In this document: one piece after another, positions 24,915-33,689 of the stretch
Layout: each line of letters opens with the position of its first letter
How positions within the stretch are numbered: position 1 is the stretch's first letter
Assembly: GCA_020632655.1 (NCBI GenBank)
Contig: JACKFD010000007.1
Coordinates: 62,001 to 126,000 of the forward strand
DNA from: Spirochaetaceae bacterium
Lineage (GTDB): Bacteria > Myxococcota_A > UBA9160 > UBA4427
DNA length: 64,000 nucleotides
Reading direction: 5' to 3'
Made by a program: the position numbers and the translations under genes
Notes under the pieces: generated by a model
The model's input: only the letters and a program-made list of their open reading frames with translations
What the model was told of the DNA's origin: nothing
Databases searched by the model: none

Positions 24915-27900
24915 GCGGAGACGAGCTCCCGCGCCTCGAGCAGCGGCTCGAAGATCGCGACGGCGAGGCGCTCGAAGTCCGGATCGATCGTCGCCGCCTC
25001 CGATCTCGAGGAGAGCGGCTCGAGACCCTCCCAGACCCGGACGAAGTCGAGCTCCCGCTCGGACTCCGGGCGACGTCCGGACGGATCCTCGCCGCCTTCG
25101 AACTCCTGATGGGCGCTGCGTCGGGCCTGAGCGAGGTCGCCCTTCATGGCGTAGGACGCGAAGAGCCGAGAGCTCGCGGGGAAGAACGGGAGCGGCCTCG
25201 ACTCCGCGTCCCGTACCCAGGCGACGAGCCGGGCGAGCCGCTCCGCGGCGTCTTCGACGGGACCGAAGCGCACCATCCGCTCGGGGCGCTCGCGCTTCTC
25301 CGGTCGTCCGACGAGCACGCTGCGCCGGGGCAGCCCGCGGTCGCGCTCGGCGGCGAGACGGCAGAGCACGAGATGCCGGATCCAGAGCTCCAGCTCGTTG
25401 CGCCCGGCGAGCCGCGCATAGCCGATCTCGACGCGCGCGGACGACCAGAGGCCGTCCAGTCGACCGACGAGCCGCACGGGCGGATGCGCCGCTCCCTCCG
25501 CGCCGACGGGCGCGACCTCGAGCTCGAAGGGGAGATCGGGCCGCGGGGCATCGCCCTGCTCCGCACGCGCCACACGTACGAGCGCCTCGGCCTCGCGCAA
25601 GAGGGCGTCCGCGACGAGGCGGCCGGCCAGCCCGGCCGGCAGGAGCGGATGCGCGAGCAGGCGCGCGCGTGCGGAGGCAGGCGAGGCGCCGGCGGCGAGA
25701 TCGCTCAGCAGCGCGCTGCCCAGCGCATGCCGACCCAGCCCCTCGACGGCACGCGGATCGAGCTCGTCGGTCGCCTCCTCGGGCCGCGGAAGCCGCACGC
25801 CGAGGCGCTCGCGCAGGAAGACCCGGGTCGAGCGCGCGAGGCGCTGGCAGAGATCGTCGAGGGAGAGCGTCTCGACCTCGGCCGTTGCGGTGGCCGGACG
25901 CCCGCCGTCTGCGACGAGCGCGCCCGGCTCCCGACGCGGCGCGAGCGGGCCCTCGAAGAAGCGCCGCGGCGCGAGCCCCTCCGTCTCGAGCGCCGCACGC
26001 CGCGCGCGGGCCCCGCGCCAGGCGTCGGGGTCCCGCGCGACGAGCCGCGGATCCCCGTCCTGCGCGAAATAACGTTCGCTCACGGCCTGCAGGGGATGGG
26101 GCACGACCAGCCAGTCGCGCAGCCGCATAGCGCTCGATCGCGGATCGCCGCCTTCGAGCGTGAACGCCGCGTCGAGGGCGTCGAGCAGCTCGCTGACCAC
26201 GACCGAGGGCGGCAGCCGGGCGCCGTCCCGTAGATCCATCCCGGGCACGGTCAGCACGAGCTGGTCCCGTGCCGAGAGGATCGCCTCGAGGAAGAGGTAG
26301 CGATCGTCGCTGCGAGGGGTCCGGTCGCCGGGAAGCGGAGGCTCGCGCCCCATCAGATCGAAGCCCGGCGCCGGCCGTCCGCGCGGAAAGGCCCCGTCGA
26401 CCAGCCCCAGCACGACGACGATCCGGAAGGGGATCGCGCGCAGCGGCACCAGCTCGCAGAAGGTCACGCCGCCGGCGAGGAAGGCCTGCGGCGAGGGCCG
26501 GGCGGCGAGCGTGTCGGCGACCCGCTCGCGGATCGCCTCGAAGGGGATCCTTGCCTCGAAGCCCGCCTGCTCGGAGGCGCGCGTCAGCTCGATCAGCGCC
26601 TCGCGCACGGCGGCGTGCTCGTGCGCGTTGGCGTCGTCACGCCAGATCGACGCGTCGAGCAGCGCCTGCAGCCAGGCACACCATTCCGGGACGCTGCGCT
26701 TCGTCGCGACGTCGCGACGCGCGCGCGCGAGCAGGGACCACGCATCGCCGAGCGCGCCCAGCACCCGCGGATCACCCATCGCCTCGAGCGGCTCGGCCAG
26801 GCGCCCGGCGAAGACGACCCCGGCGCCGCCGACGGCATGGGCGAGCGCGAGCCGGTCGAGCCCATCGCTCCAGGTATGCGCCGCGGCGGCCTCGAGCTCG
26901 AGGTCCGCGCGATGGTCCGCGTCGAGTCCGAAACGCACGCCGGCCCGCTCGGCCCAGGCCTCGAGGCCTTCGACGTCCTGCTCTCCGAGCCCGAAGCGCA
27001 TCCGCACCGGCGCGCGACCGAGCCAGTCGAGCAGCTCGCCCCGCGTCGCGCGACTGCCGAGCAGCTCGAGTCCGTCCCGGAACGCCTCCGCGACCGGCGA
27101 TCGGCGGAACGCGCCGCGATCGGCGATCCGGTAGGGGATCACGGCGTGCCCCTCCTCCGCCGCGCCGAAGACCGCCTCGACGTCCGCCGCGATCGCGTCG
27201 ATGTCCGGCGCCATCACGATCACGTCCTCCGGCGCGAGCGTCGCGTCGCGCTCGAAGGCATCGCGCAGGATCGACTGCACGACCTCGAGCTCGCGCCGCG
27301 GACCGTGGCAGAGATGGACACGGATCGAGTCGTCCGCGCGCGCGACGACCCGAGCGGACGCCGACGCCTCCTCGTCCGACCCGGAGTCCGACGGCATCCC
27401 CGCCTCGGGGCCCGCGTCGAGATCGAGACTCGCGAGGCGCGACTGCAGCCGCTCGAGCAGCGTCGCCGTCCGGCCCGACCGCCGCGACGTTCCGGCCGGA
27501 TCCTCGAAGAGATCGCGATCGCTCTCCTGGACCTGCGCCTTGTCCTCGAGCACGCGCTGGAAGTCGCCCCCGATCCGACCGAGACCGGTGAGCAGCGCGA
27601 CGATCGGCGAGGGCGGGGACGGCCCGAAGAGCGACGCGGCGCCATCGGTCGCCCCACGCTCCGTCGCCTCCCTCACCTCGAGCCAGAGATCCGCCCAGTA
27701 ATGCGACGAGGGCGTGAGCATCGACAGGTGCACGTCGCGCACCCGCGCCACGGCGTCGATCACCTCGAGATGGAGCGGCGGCAGGGTCGACACCGCGAAG
27801 ACCTCGATCGGCCCGGGCAGCACGCGCAGAAGCGCCGCCGCCGCCGTCGCCGGCGGAACGCTCCCGATCCAACGCTGGAAGGCGTGGGCGCGATCCGCGA

Positions 27901-28441
27901 CGTGTCCGGGCCCGACGCGCGCGTGGACCGCGCGGAAGAGCTTCGCCTGCCAGCGCTCGTCGGGCCTGGTGGGCGCGGCATCCGGCGCCGCCCAGCGCGT
28001 GACCCAGGCCGGCCGGAACGTCACGTACTGGTCGAAGAGCCGGGCCAGCCGCTCGGCGAGCGAGACGAGGCGCCACTCGCCGTCGGCCGCGTGCAGATGG
28101 CGATGGAGGGGCGCGAACTCGGGATCGTCGCGCGCCGCGTCGAGCTCGCTCGCCACGGCCCACACGAGTCGACGCGGCTCCCAGGCGGGATTCGCAGGGA
28201 CGCTGGCCTCGGCCGGCGCGCTCGCGAAGACGCGTTCGAGGAAGTCCCGTGGAAAGGGGAAGGTCGTGTTCGCGCAGACGCCGAAGGCCCGGGCGATCGA
28301 CTGCGCGATCCAGCGCTCCATGCCCGGGCCCTGCACGACCACGATGGCCGGCGCGAGCGGATCGCGCCCGGGCGCCATCGTCCGCCCCGCGAGCCCCGCG
28401 AGCAGCCGCTCCGTCCGGTTGCTGCGTTCGACGAGCAGCAA
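24911..28441 (-). CDS. recC: Exodeoxyribonuclease V gamma subunit RecC
   Basis: A 1176-residue structural subunit (E. coli RecC 1122) that recognises Chi and holds RecB and RecD together. The N-terminus aligns with other RecC proteins: a short strand then SNRTERLL, VVQGPGMERWI and GVCANTTFPFPRDFL. RecC has an inactive helicase-like fold, so no Walker A is expected and none is seen. The start codon is TTG at 28441; no better start lies near it and the homology begins there. Its stop overlaps recB by GTGA. The gene begins 8 bp after an NTF2-like gene on the same strand, so that gene may be first in the operon. The E. coli operon has ptrA between recC and recB; here it is absent. Confidence 0.95.
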   Translation of the reverse strand: MLLVERSNRTERLLAGLAGRTMAPGRDPLAPAIVVVQGPGMERWIAQSIARAFGVCANTTFPFPRDFLERVFASAPAEASVPANPAWEPRRLVWAVASELDAARDDPEFAPLHRHLHAADGEWRLVSLAERLARLFDQYVTFRPAWVTRWAAPDAAPTRPDERWQAKLFRAVHARVGPGHVADRAHAFQRWIGSVPPATAAAALLRVLPGPIEVFAVSTLPPLHLEVIDAVARVRDVHLSMLTPSSHYWADLWLEVREATERGATDGAASLFGPSPPSPIVALLTGLGRIGGDFQRVLEDKAQVQESDRDLFEDPAGTSRRSGRTATLLERLQSRLASLDLDAGPEAGMPSDSGSDEEASASARVVARADDSIRVHLCHGPRRELEVVQSILRDAFERDATLAPEDVIVMAPDIDAIAADVEAVFGAAEEGHAVIPYRIADRGAFRRSPVAEAFRDGLELLGSRATRGELLDWLGRAPVRMRFGLGEQDVEGLEAWAERAGVRFGLDADHRADLELEAAAAHTWSDGLDRLALAHAVGGAGVVFAGRLAEPLEAMGDPRVLGALGDAWSLLARARRDVATKRSVPEWCAWLQALLDASIWRDDANAHEHAAVREALIELTRASEQAGFEARIPFEAIRERVADTLAARPSPQAFLAGGVTFCELVPLRAIPFRIVVVLGLVDGAFPRGRPAPGFDLMGREPPLPGDRTPRSDDRYLFLEAILSARDQLVLTVPGMDLRDGARLPPSVVVSELLDALDAAFTLEGGDPRSSAMRLRDWLVVPHPLQAVSERYFAQDGDPRLVARDPDAWRGARARRAALETEGLAPRRFFEGPLAPRREPGALVADGGRPATATAEVETLSLDDLCQRLARSTRVFLRERLGVRLPRPEEATDELDPRAVEGLGRHALGSALLSDLAAGASPASARARLLAHPLLPAGLAGRLVADALLREAEALVRVARAEQGDAPRPDLPFELEVAPVGAEGAAHPPVRLVGRLDGLWSSARVEIGYARLAGRNELELWIRHLVLCRLAAERDRGLPRRSVLVGRPEKRERPERMVRFGPVEDAAERLARLVAWVRDAESRPLPFFPASSRLFASYAMKGDLAQARRSAHQEFEGGEDPSGRRPESERELDFVRVWEGLEPLSSRSEAATIDPDFERLAVAIFEPLLEARELVSA

Positions 28442-28449
28442 TCGGCGGC

Positions 28450-28875
28450 CTAGAAGAGCGTCTTCTGGTTCGCCTCGTAGTCCCAGTACGAGCGCAGCAG
28501 CGTGATCTTGCCCGCGTCGTTCACTTCGTAGACGTTCACGACCTCGTTCCAGCCCATCGTGCCGTCGGGCCGCTTCGTGAAGATCGTCCCGACGTTCACG
28601 CAGGCGGGGCCCGACGTGAGCGTCTGGCGGATCTCGAAGCGCAGCATGCCCGGCCGGATGAAGGCGGCGCAGAACTTGCCGATCGCCTCCTTGCCGTGAT
28701 GGCCCTTTCCGGCGGGATCCATCGGCGACGGACCGTAGGGATCCTGCACGATGGCGTCGTCGGCGAAGAGTTCGAGCCAGCCCTTCCCATCGCCCGCCAT
28801 CGAGAGCTGCATGGACTGGATGCTCGCGGTTCGCGCGGGCGTCTTGGGGGCGTGGATCACGACATCGATGGACAT
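28450..28875 (-). CDS. SnoaL/NTF2-like protein upstream of recC
   Basis: A 141-residue NTF2/SnoaL-fold protein. ATG 28875 has GAGGAG ten bases upstream. Seen: ASIQSMQLSMAGDGKGWLELFADDAIVQDPYGPSPMDP, the typical GDxxxWxxLFxxDAxxxDP opening, a GKEAIGKF helix and the C-terminal strands ALNVY-like VVNVYEVNDAGKITLLRSYWD. The family includes steroid isomerase-like enzymes and ligand-binding proteins; no function can be given. Although it lies 8 bp upstream of recC, a role in DNA repair is not implied, as NTF2-like genes occur throughout this window. Confidence 0.83.
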   Translation of the reverse strand: MSIDVVIHAPKTPARTASIQSMQLSMAGDGKGWLELFADDAIVQDPYGPSPMDPAGKGHHGKEAIGKFCAAFIRPGMLRFEIRQTLTSGPACVNVGTIFTKRPDGTMGWNEVVNVYEVNDAGKITLLRSYWDYEANQKTLF

Positions 28876-28954
28876 GCTGGACTCCTCGGTCGGGGGGCGG
28901 CCGGCAGGGCTGCGCAGGCGGCGAGCATACTGGATCGAAGGGGGCGCTTCCCGC

Positions 28955-30106
28955 TCAGCGGGGGAGTGCGACGCGTTCGATCGCATCCCCCGCGAAGACC
29001 CCGACGAAGAGCTCGTCCCCGACCTCGAGGGCGACACTCGCCGCCCCCCGGCCTGCCGCCACGCGCCGCGCCTCGAGCGTGTGGGGATCGATCGCGTAGA
29101 CGGCGTAGCCGATGTCACAGCCACCCTCGCGGAGCCGACCACAGCCGAGGGCCTTCGTGGGACCGGGATCCTGCCCGGCGACGACCAGGCCGAGCGACTC
29201 GCTCCAGGTCAGGTTGTCGGGGTGCGTGTCGACCGGGATCTCGACGCGCTCGTGCGCGCGCGTCCCGTCGAGTCGCAGCTGGTAGACCGCCTCGCCTCCC
29301 CACGCGGCGACCCAGAGCGTGCGGCCGTCGGGGCTGGCGGCGATGCCGTTGGGCGCGCTGCCCTCGCTGCCGGCCACGGGCACGACCGCACCGCCCGGCT
29401 TCCAGCGCAGCACGCCGCCCGTTCGCGCGCCGACGCTCACCTTGAGGATCGACCAGATCGCCTTCGGCCCGACCCCCTCGATCGCCGGCATGAACTTCGT
29501 GACGACGAAGCCGCCGTCGGGCAGCCAGGCGACGTCGTTCGTCATCGCGTCCTCGGGCATCGGCACGCAGCCCCGCCATGCCAGACGCGGCGCGTCCGTA
29601 TCCGCATCGACGATCTCGAAGAGCTCGACCGCCTCGCGCCCGCCGTGGTTCACGACGGCGAGCGCGCCCGCCCCGGAGCCCGTCCTGCGCACGTCGAGAC
29701 CGTGGGGCTGCAGCCGCGCGGGATCGGGCGGTCCGGGGCAGGCCGCGTCGCCCCAGCCCGACGACGCCGGCGCCTCGCTCGCCCACTCCGCGGGGAAGAG
29801 CGGCCGCAGCGCCCGATCCCGAGCACGGATCGCCGTGATCCGCCCGGGCGGATCGGGCATCGCCTCGGATCCCGGATCGAGCCGCGCCATCTCGCTCGCC
29901 ACGACCCATTCGCCCCCCGGCAGCCAGGCGAGGTCCTCGGGATTCGTGAGTCCGCAGATCGCGCGGCTCGACTCCCATCCATCGCAGGGCGCGAGCGCGT
30001 CCGGCGTCGAGAGGCATCCCGCGCCCGTCAGCAGGACGAGCGCAGCGAGCGCGCCCACGCGACGAGGCGTCGTCGTCCAGATCGAGGAAGGGTCGATGAC
30101 GAGCAT
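28955..30106 (-). CDS. SMP-30-like beta-propeller lipoprotein
   Basis: A 383-residue lipoprotein with ATG 30106 (AGGAG upstream) and lipobox TGAGC (Cys about 31). The mature protein has repeated propeller-like phrases: LTNPEDLAWLPGGEWVVASE, HGLDVRRTGSGAGALAVVNHGG, TNDVAWLPDGGFVVTKF, NGIAASPDGRTLWVAAWGGEAVYQL, DNLTWSESLGLVVAG. The NGIAxSPDGxxLW strand and its neighbours match SMP-30/gluconolactonase or arylesterase-like six-bladed propellers that may bind a Ca-type metal. Two Cys pairs (GCGRLREGGC) could form disulfides. It is likely an exported hydrolase or ligand-binding protein; the substrate is unknown. The aminotransferase gene is 46 bp upstream on the same strand. Confidence 0.77.
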   Translation of the reverse strand: MLVIDPSSIWTTTPRRVGALAALVLLTGAGCLSTPDALAPCDGWESSRAICGLTNPEDLAWLPGGEWVVASEMARLDPGSEAMPDPPGRITAIRARDRALRPLFPAEWASEAPASSGWGDAACPGPPDPARLQPHGLDVRRTGSGAGALAVVNHGGREAVELFEIVDADTDAPRLAWRGCVPMPEDAMTNDVAWLPDGGFVVTKFMPAIEGVGPKAIWSILKVSVGARTGGVLRWKPGGAVVPVAGSEGSAPNGIAASPDGRTLWVAAWGGEAVYQLRLDGTRAHERVEIPVDTHPDNLTWSESLGLVVAGQDPGPTKALGCGRLREGGCDIGYAVYAIDPHTLEARRVAAGRGAASVALEVGDELFVGVFAGDAIERVALPR

Positions 30107-30152
30107 GACGGATCTCCTGTCGACGCACCGAAGCGGCGCCCGGATTCGAAGG

Positions 30153-31328
30153 CTAGGCGCCGGCGAGCACCGAAGCGAGCCGTTCCGCGGCCTCGAGCAC
30201 GGCCTCGGGCGGCGCCGCCGTGTAGCTGACGCGCACCCACTCACCATACTCGCGACCACAGGAATGACCCGGCGCGACGAGCACGCCGCGCGCGAAGCAA
30301 TCCTCGAGGAAGCCCGCGAGGCCCCGCGCGTCGAGTCGTCCGTGCAGATCGAGAAAGAGGAAGGTCCCGCCCTGGGGCGGCTCGAGCCCGAGGCGCGTGG
30401 CGACACGCCGGCCGACCTCGCGATCCTGCTCGCGCGCCGCCGCGACCCACGCGGCGCCGCCCTCGATCGCGCGCAGCGCCGTGTGCTGGCCGACGATCGG
30501 CGCGTGGTAGTAGACGTGGGTCCCGATCTTGCGCGCTTCGGCGATGATCCGCGCGGGCCCGGCGAGGTAGCCCACGCGCTGGCCTGCCATGGCATAGCTC
30601 TTCGACACGGAGTAGACCGAGACCGTCCGCTCCGGCGCGAAGCGCGCCATCGAGACGTGCTCACCCGCGTAGACGTAGTCCTCGTAGACCTCGTCCGAGA
30701 AGATCCACAGGTCGTGTCGCCGGGCGAGCCCGGCGAGCGCCTCGAGCCACTCGCCCGGGATGATGCGACCGGTCGGATTCGAGGGCGTCGAGACGTAGAG
30801 CACGCGGCTCTTCGAGGTGATGCGCGACTCGACGGCACGCACCGCCTCCGCGCACGTCGAGACGCGATCGAAGAAGGGCACCTCGACCGGACGTGCGCGG
30901 AAGGTCTGGGCGATGCCCCGGATCAGGGGCCAGAAGGGCGCGAGGATCAACATCTCGTCGTCGGGCGAGAGCACGGCGCCGGCCAGCGCCGCGAGCCCGC
31001 CGGTCGCACCCGCCGTGATCAGGATCTCCTCGGGCACGTGCTCGAGACCGTTGCGCTCGCGAAGCTTCCGGCGCACCCGCTCGATCAGCGCGGGCAGCCC
31101 GCGCGTGTCGCCGTAGGCGTGCAGGCGCGGGTGCTCGGCGCCGTGCACGTCCTCGGAGCGCGCCCCCTCGAAGGGATCGCGCCAGGTATCACCGACGTGG
31201 AGGGGGAAGATCGGACCGGGATGCCCGACGAGCCGGTCCGCGAAGGGCGAGTAGATCGCTCCGGGCATCGCGAGGGTCCCGGGCGCGAGCGGCGGCCCCT
31301 CGCTCGCACCCGTTCCGCCGGGGCTCAA
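30153..31328 (-). CDS. PLP-dependent aminotransferase, class I/II fold
   Basis: A 391-residue fold-type I aminotransferase. Seen: the N-terminal GDTWRDPFEG, LHAYGDTRGLPALIERV, the TAGATGGL cofactor loop, STPSNPTGRIIP (Asn ligand region), the IFSDEVYEDYVYAG Asp-Glu segment that binds the pyridine ring, and the Schiff-base Lys in VYSVSKSYAMAGQRVGYL. It transfers an amino group between an amino acid and a 2-oxoacid; the substrate is not evident. The start used is the TTG overlapping the YeeZ-like stop (TTGA, 31328); an ATG at 31268 lies downstream but lacks a clear ribosome site, so the start is uncertain. It is co-transcribed with the YeeZ-like SDR. Confidence 0.9.
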   Translation of the reverse strand: MSPGGTGASEGPPLAPGTLAMPGAIYSPFADRLVGHPGPIFPLHVGDTWRDPFEGARSEDVHGAEHPRLHAYGDTRGLPALIERVRRKLRERNGLEHVPEEILITAGATGGLAALAGAVLSPDDEMLILAPFWPLIRGIAQTFRARPVEVPFFDRVSTCAEAVRAVESRITSKSRVLYVSTPSNPTGRIIPGEWLEALAGLARRHDLWIFSDEVYEDYVYAGEHVSMARFAPERTVSVYSVSKSYAMAGQRVGYLAGPARIIAEARKIGTHVYYHAPIVGQHTALRAIEGGAAWVAAAREQDREVGRRVATRLGLEPPQGGTFLFLDLHGRLDARGLAGFLEDCFARGVLVAPGHSCGREYGEWVRVSYTAAPPEAVLEAAERLASVLAGA

Positions 31329-32188
31329 GCCTCGTCACCCGCCTGGATCAACGCGGCGTAGCCCTCGCGGAAGGTCGGGTAGCGGAATCGATAGCCGCTC
31401 TCCCGGGCCCGGCGGTTGCTGCAGCGCTTGCTGCCCGCCGAGCGACGGCGATCGTCCCCGACCACGGCCTCGTTCGCGAGCGGCGGCTCGGGCAGGCCGA
31501 GCTCCTTCGCGAGCCAGCCGTAGACCGTCGCCTCGTCGGCGGGCTCGTCGTCGACGCCGAGGTAGAGCGGCTCGGGCGCGGGGTGGAAGAGGAGATGGCG
31601 GACTAGGCCCGCGGCATCGTCGCGATGGATCCGGTTCGTGTAGTGCGGCGTGCCGCGCAGGGAGAGGGCCCCTTTGCGCGCCCGCGTGATCAGGCTCGTG
31701 CGGCCCGGTCCGTAGATCCCGCCGAGCCGCACGACCACGCTCGGGATGCCGCTCGCCGAGAGCAGCCCCTCCGACGCGAGCATCGTCGAGCCGCGAAACT
31801 GCGTGGGATGTGTCGGCGAGGCCTCGTCGATCGCCTCGCCGCGGCGCTGGCCGTAGACGGAGGTGCTCGAGGTCATGACGATGCGGCGGGGACGCTGGCC
31901 CTCGTTGGCCAGCCACTCGAGGAAGCCGGCCAGGCCGTCGAGATAGGCCCGGCGATAGGCCTGCTCCGAGCCCTCGTCGGCGCCGACCGCGAAGACCGCG
32001 TAGTCGACCCGGGGCGGGGCGGGGCCCAGGCTCGCCGGCCGACCGAGGTCGCCGCGGATCGGGACGACGCCCTGCGCGAGCCGGGTCGGATCCCGTCGGA
32101 TGCCGAAGACCTCGTGCCCCTCGGCGATCAACATCGCCGCGAGCGCGTTGCCCACGTAGCCACATCCCGCGATCACCACCCGTGCCAT
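31325..32188 (-). CDS. YeeZ-like NAD-dependent epimerase/dehydratase (SDR fold)
   Basis: A 287-residue extended-SDR-like protein. The N-terminal Rossmann strand VVIAGCGYVGNALA shows a GxxGxxG-type NAD site. MTSSTSVYGQRRGE holds the catalytic Ser/Thr and Tyr region, and RLGGIYGPGR is the typical strand of this subfamily. The usual Lys of YxxxK is not obvious, as in many YeeZ-type proteins, which often have lost it. A substrate cannot be assigned; relatives include plastidial/sugar-nucleotide-like epimerases. ATG 32188 lies 35 bp from the divergent C26 amidotransferase. The stop is in the TTGA of the aminotransferase. Confidence 0.8.
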   Translation of the reverse strand: MARVVIAGCGYVGNALAAMLIAEGHEVFGIRRDPTRLAQGVVPIRGDLGRPASLGPAPPRVDYAVFAVGADEGSEQAYRRAYLDGLAGFLEWLANEGQRPRRIVMTSSTSVYGQRRGEAIDEASPTHPTQFRGSTMLASEGLLSASGIPSVVVRLGGIYGPGRTSLITRARKGALSLRGTPHYTNRIHRDDAAGLVRHLLFHPAPEPLYLGVDDEPADEATVYGWLAKELGLPEPPLANEAVVGDDRRRSAGSKRCSNRRARESGYRFRYPTFREGYAALIQAGDEA

Positions 32189-32223
32189 CCGCGCAGGATG
32201 CCGCAGGTGGCTATCCTCCTGCC

Positions 32224-32952
32224 ATGCGGCGCCCCCGGATCGGCATCCCCCTCACCCTCGACGACCGGGGTCGCTGGCGCCGCGACCGCGCGTACCACTA
32301 CATCGACCGCAGCTATGCCGACGCCGTCGATCGGGCCGGCGGTCTCGCGCTGCACCTTCCGATCCAGCACGACGTCGACGCGCTGGTCGAGGGGCTCGAC
32401 GGATTGCTGCTGCCGGGCGGCGACGACTTCCCGTCGACGACGCCGCTCCCGCCCGGGGTCGAGCTCGATCTCGTTCCCGCAGAGCAGCTCGCCTTCGACG
32501 AGGCGCTGCTCCTGGGGGCAGGCGAGCGGGGTCTACCCGTCTTCGGCATCTGCTACGGCATGCAGCTGATGGCGCGGGCCGGCGGCGGGCGACTCGTCGC
32601 GCACCTGCCGACCGAGCGCCCCGACGCCGCGCGCCATCGCCTCGCCCCCGACGAGCGACACGCCCTCGAGATCGATCCGACGAGCCGACTCGCCCGCGCC
32701 CTCGGTCCGAGCGCGGGGCCCGTCAACAGCCTCCACCATCAGGCCGTCGGCGAGATCGGCCCGGCCCATCGCCGCGTCGCATCGGCCCCCGACGGCGTGA
32801 TCGAGGCGATCGAGGGCGCGGGCGACGCCTGGACCCTCGGCGTGCAGTGGCACCCCGAGAAGATGGCCGAGCCCTCGGGCGCGCGGCTCTTCGAGGCCTT
32901 CGTCGCGGCCTGCCGCGAGGCCGCCATCGGTCGGGGGGGCGGGATCGACTGA
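32224..32952 (+). CDS. Class I glutamine amidotransferase-like (peptidase C26/PuuD-type) protein
   Basis: A 242-residue cytosolic protein with the alpha/beta glutamine-amidotransferase fold. Cys-containing nucleophile elbow FGICYGMQLMARAGGG, the GLLLPGGDDF loop, SLHHQAVGEIG and the C-terminal VQWHPEK give the Cys-His-Glu triad. The layout (R-P-R-I-G-I-P-L-T start, gamma-glutamyl peptide-type) matches PuuD/gamma-glutamyl-GABA hydrolase or peptidase C26. The ATG at 32224 is preferred over the upstream in-frame start as it begins right at the first strand. One base overlaps the PlsC start (TGATG), so the two genes are coupled. Confidence 0.87.
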   Translation: MRRPRIGIPLTLDDRGRWRRDRAYHYIDRSYADAVDRAGGLALHLPIQHDVDALVEGLDGLLLPGGDDFPSTTPLPPGVELDLVPAEQLAFDEALLLGAGERGLPVFGICYGMQLMARAGGGRLVAHLPTERPDAARHRLAPDERHALEIDPTSRLARALGPSAGPVNSLHHQAVGEIGPAHRRVASAPDGVIEAIEGAGDAWTLGVQWHPEKMAEPSGARLFEAFVAACREAAIGRGGGID

Positions 32953-33689
32953 TGCGCGTCGCCGGCTCGCTGCTCTTCTGGGGCTTCGTGCTCCTCTCGT
33001 CTCTCGTGCTCTTCCCGATCGCCGTGCTGCTGTGGGTGCTGACGGCGGCCTTCGACGGGCGGCGGCGCGTGCTGCACGCCTTCACCTCGTTCTGGGCCTC
33101 GCTCTACACCTGGCTGAATCCCGCCTGGCCGGTGCGCGTCGTCGGGCGGGAGCGGCTGCATACGGCGGGGCCGGCGGTGCTCGTCGCGAACCACCTCTCG
33201 CTGCTCGACATCCTCGTGCTCTTCCGACTGCACACGCATTTCAAGTGGGTGTCGAAGATCGAGAACTTCCGCGTGCCCCTGATCGGCTGGAACATGACGC
33301 TCTGCGACTACATCCCGCTACGTCGGGGGGACGCGCGCAGCACCCATGCGATGATGCGGCACTGCGACCGTGCGATCGCGGGAGGCAGCTCGATCCTGAT
33401 GTTTCCGGAGGGCACGCGCTCGGCCTCGGGCCGACTGCGCTCGTTCAAGCCCGGCGCGTTCCAGATCGCCGAGCGCAATCGCGTGCCCGTGCAGCCGATC
33501 GTCGTCCGCGGCACGGCCGAGGCCCTGCCCAAGCGCGGCTTCCTGCTCCAGGGGCGCCACCCGATCTCGATCGAGGTGCTCGACCCGATCCCCGCCGAGG
33601 TGATCGCGAGCGAGCCCGCGGAAGAGGTGATGGAGCGCGTGCGCGCGCTGATCCTCGCCGCCCTCGAGGGTCGAGACGAAATGGACTAA
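32952..33689 (+). CDS. 1-acyl-sn-glycerol-3-phosphate acyltransferase (PlsC family)
   Basis: A 245-residue membrane-bound acyltransferase: two hydrophobic segments at the N-terminus (residues about 6-30), then the catalytic NHLSLLD (H-x4-D), a KWVSKIENFRVPLIGW block, the FPEGTRS phosphate-binding motif, and VQPIVVRGTAEALP. It transfers an acyl group to lysophosphatidate in phospholipid synthesis. The start is ATG 32952, one base overlapping the previous stop. The stop codon TAA (33687-33689) shares two bases with the menE stop (TAG reversed, 33686-33688): the convergent genes overlap by their stops. It is probably functional; the specific acyl preference is unknown. Confidence 0.91.
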   Translation: MRVAGSLLFWGFVLLSSLVLFPIAVLLWVLTAAFDGRRRVLHAFTSFWASLYTWLNPAWPVRVVGRERLHTAGPAVLVANHLSLLDILVLFRLHTHFKWVSKIENFRVPLIGWNMTLCDYIPLRRGDARSTHAMMRHCDRAIAGGSSILMFPEGTRSASGRLRSFKPGAFQIAERNRVPVQPIVVRGTAEALPKRGFLLQGRHPISIEVLDPIPAEVIASEPAEEVMERVRALILAALEGRDEMD

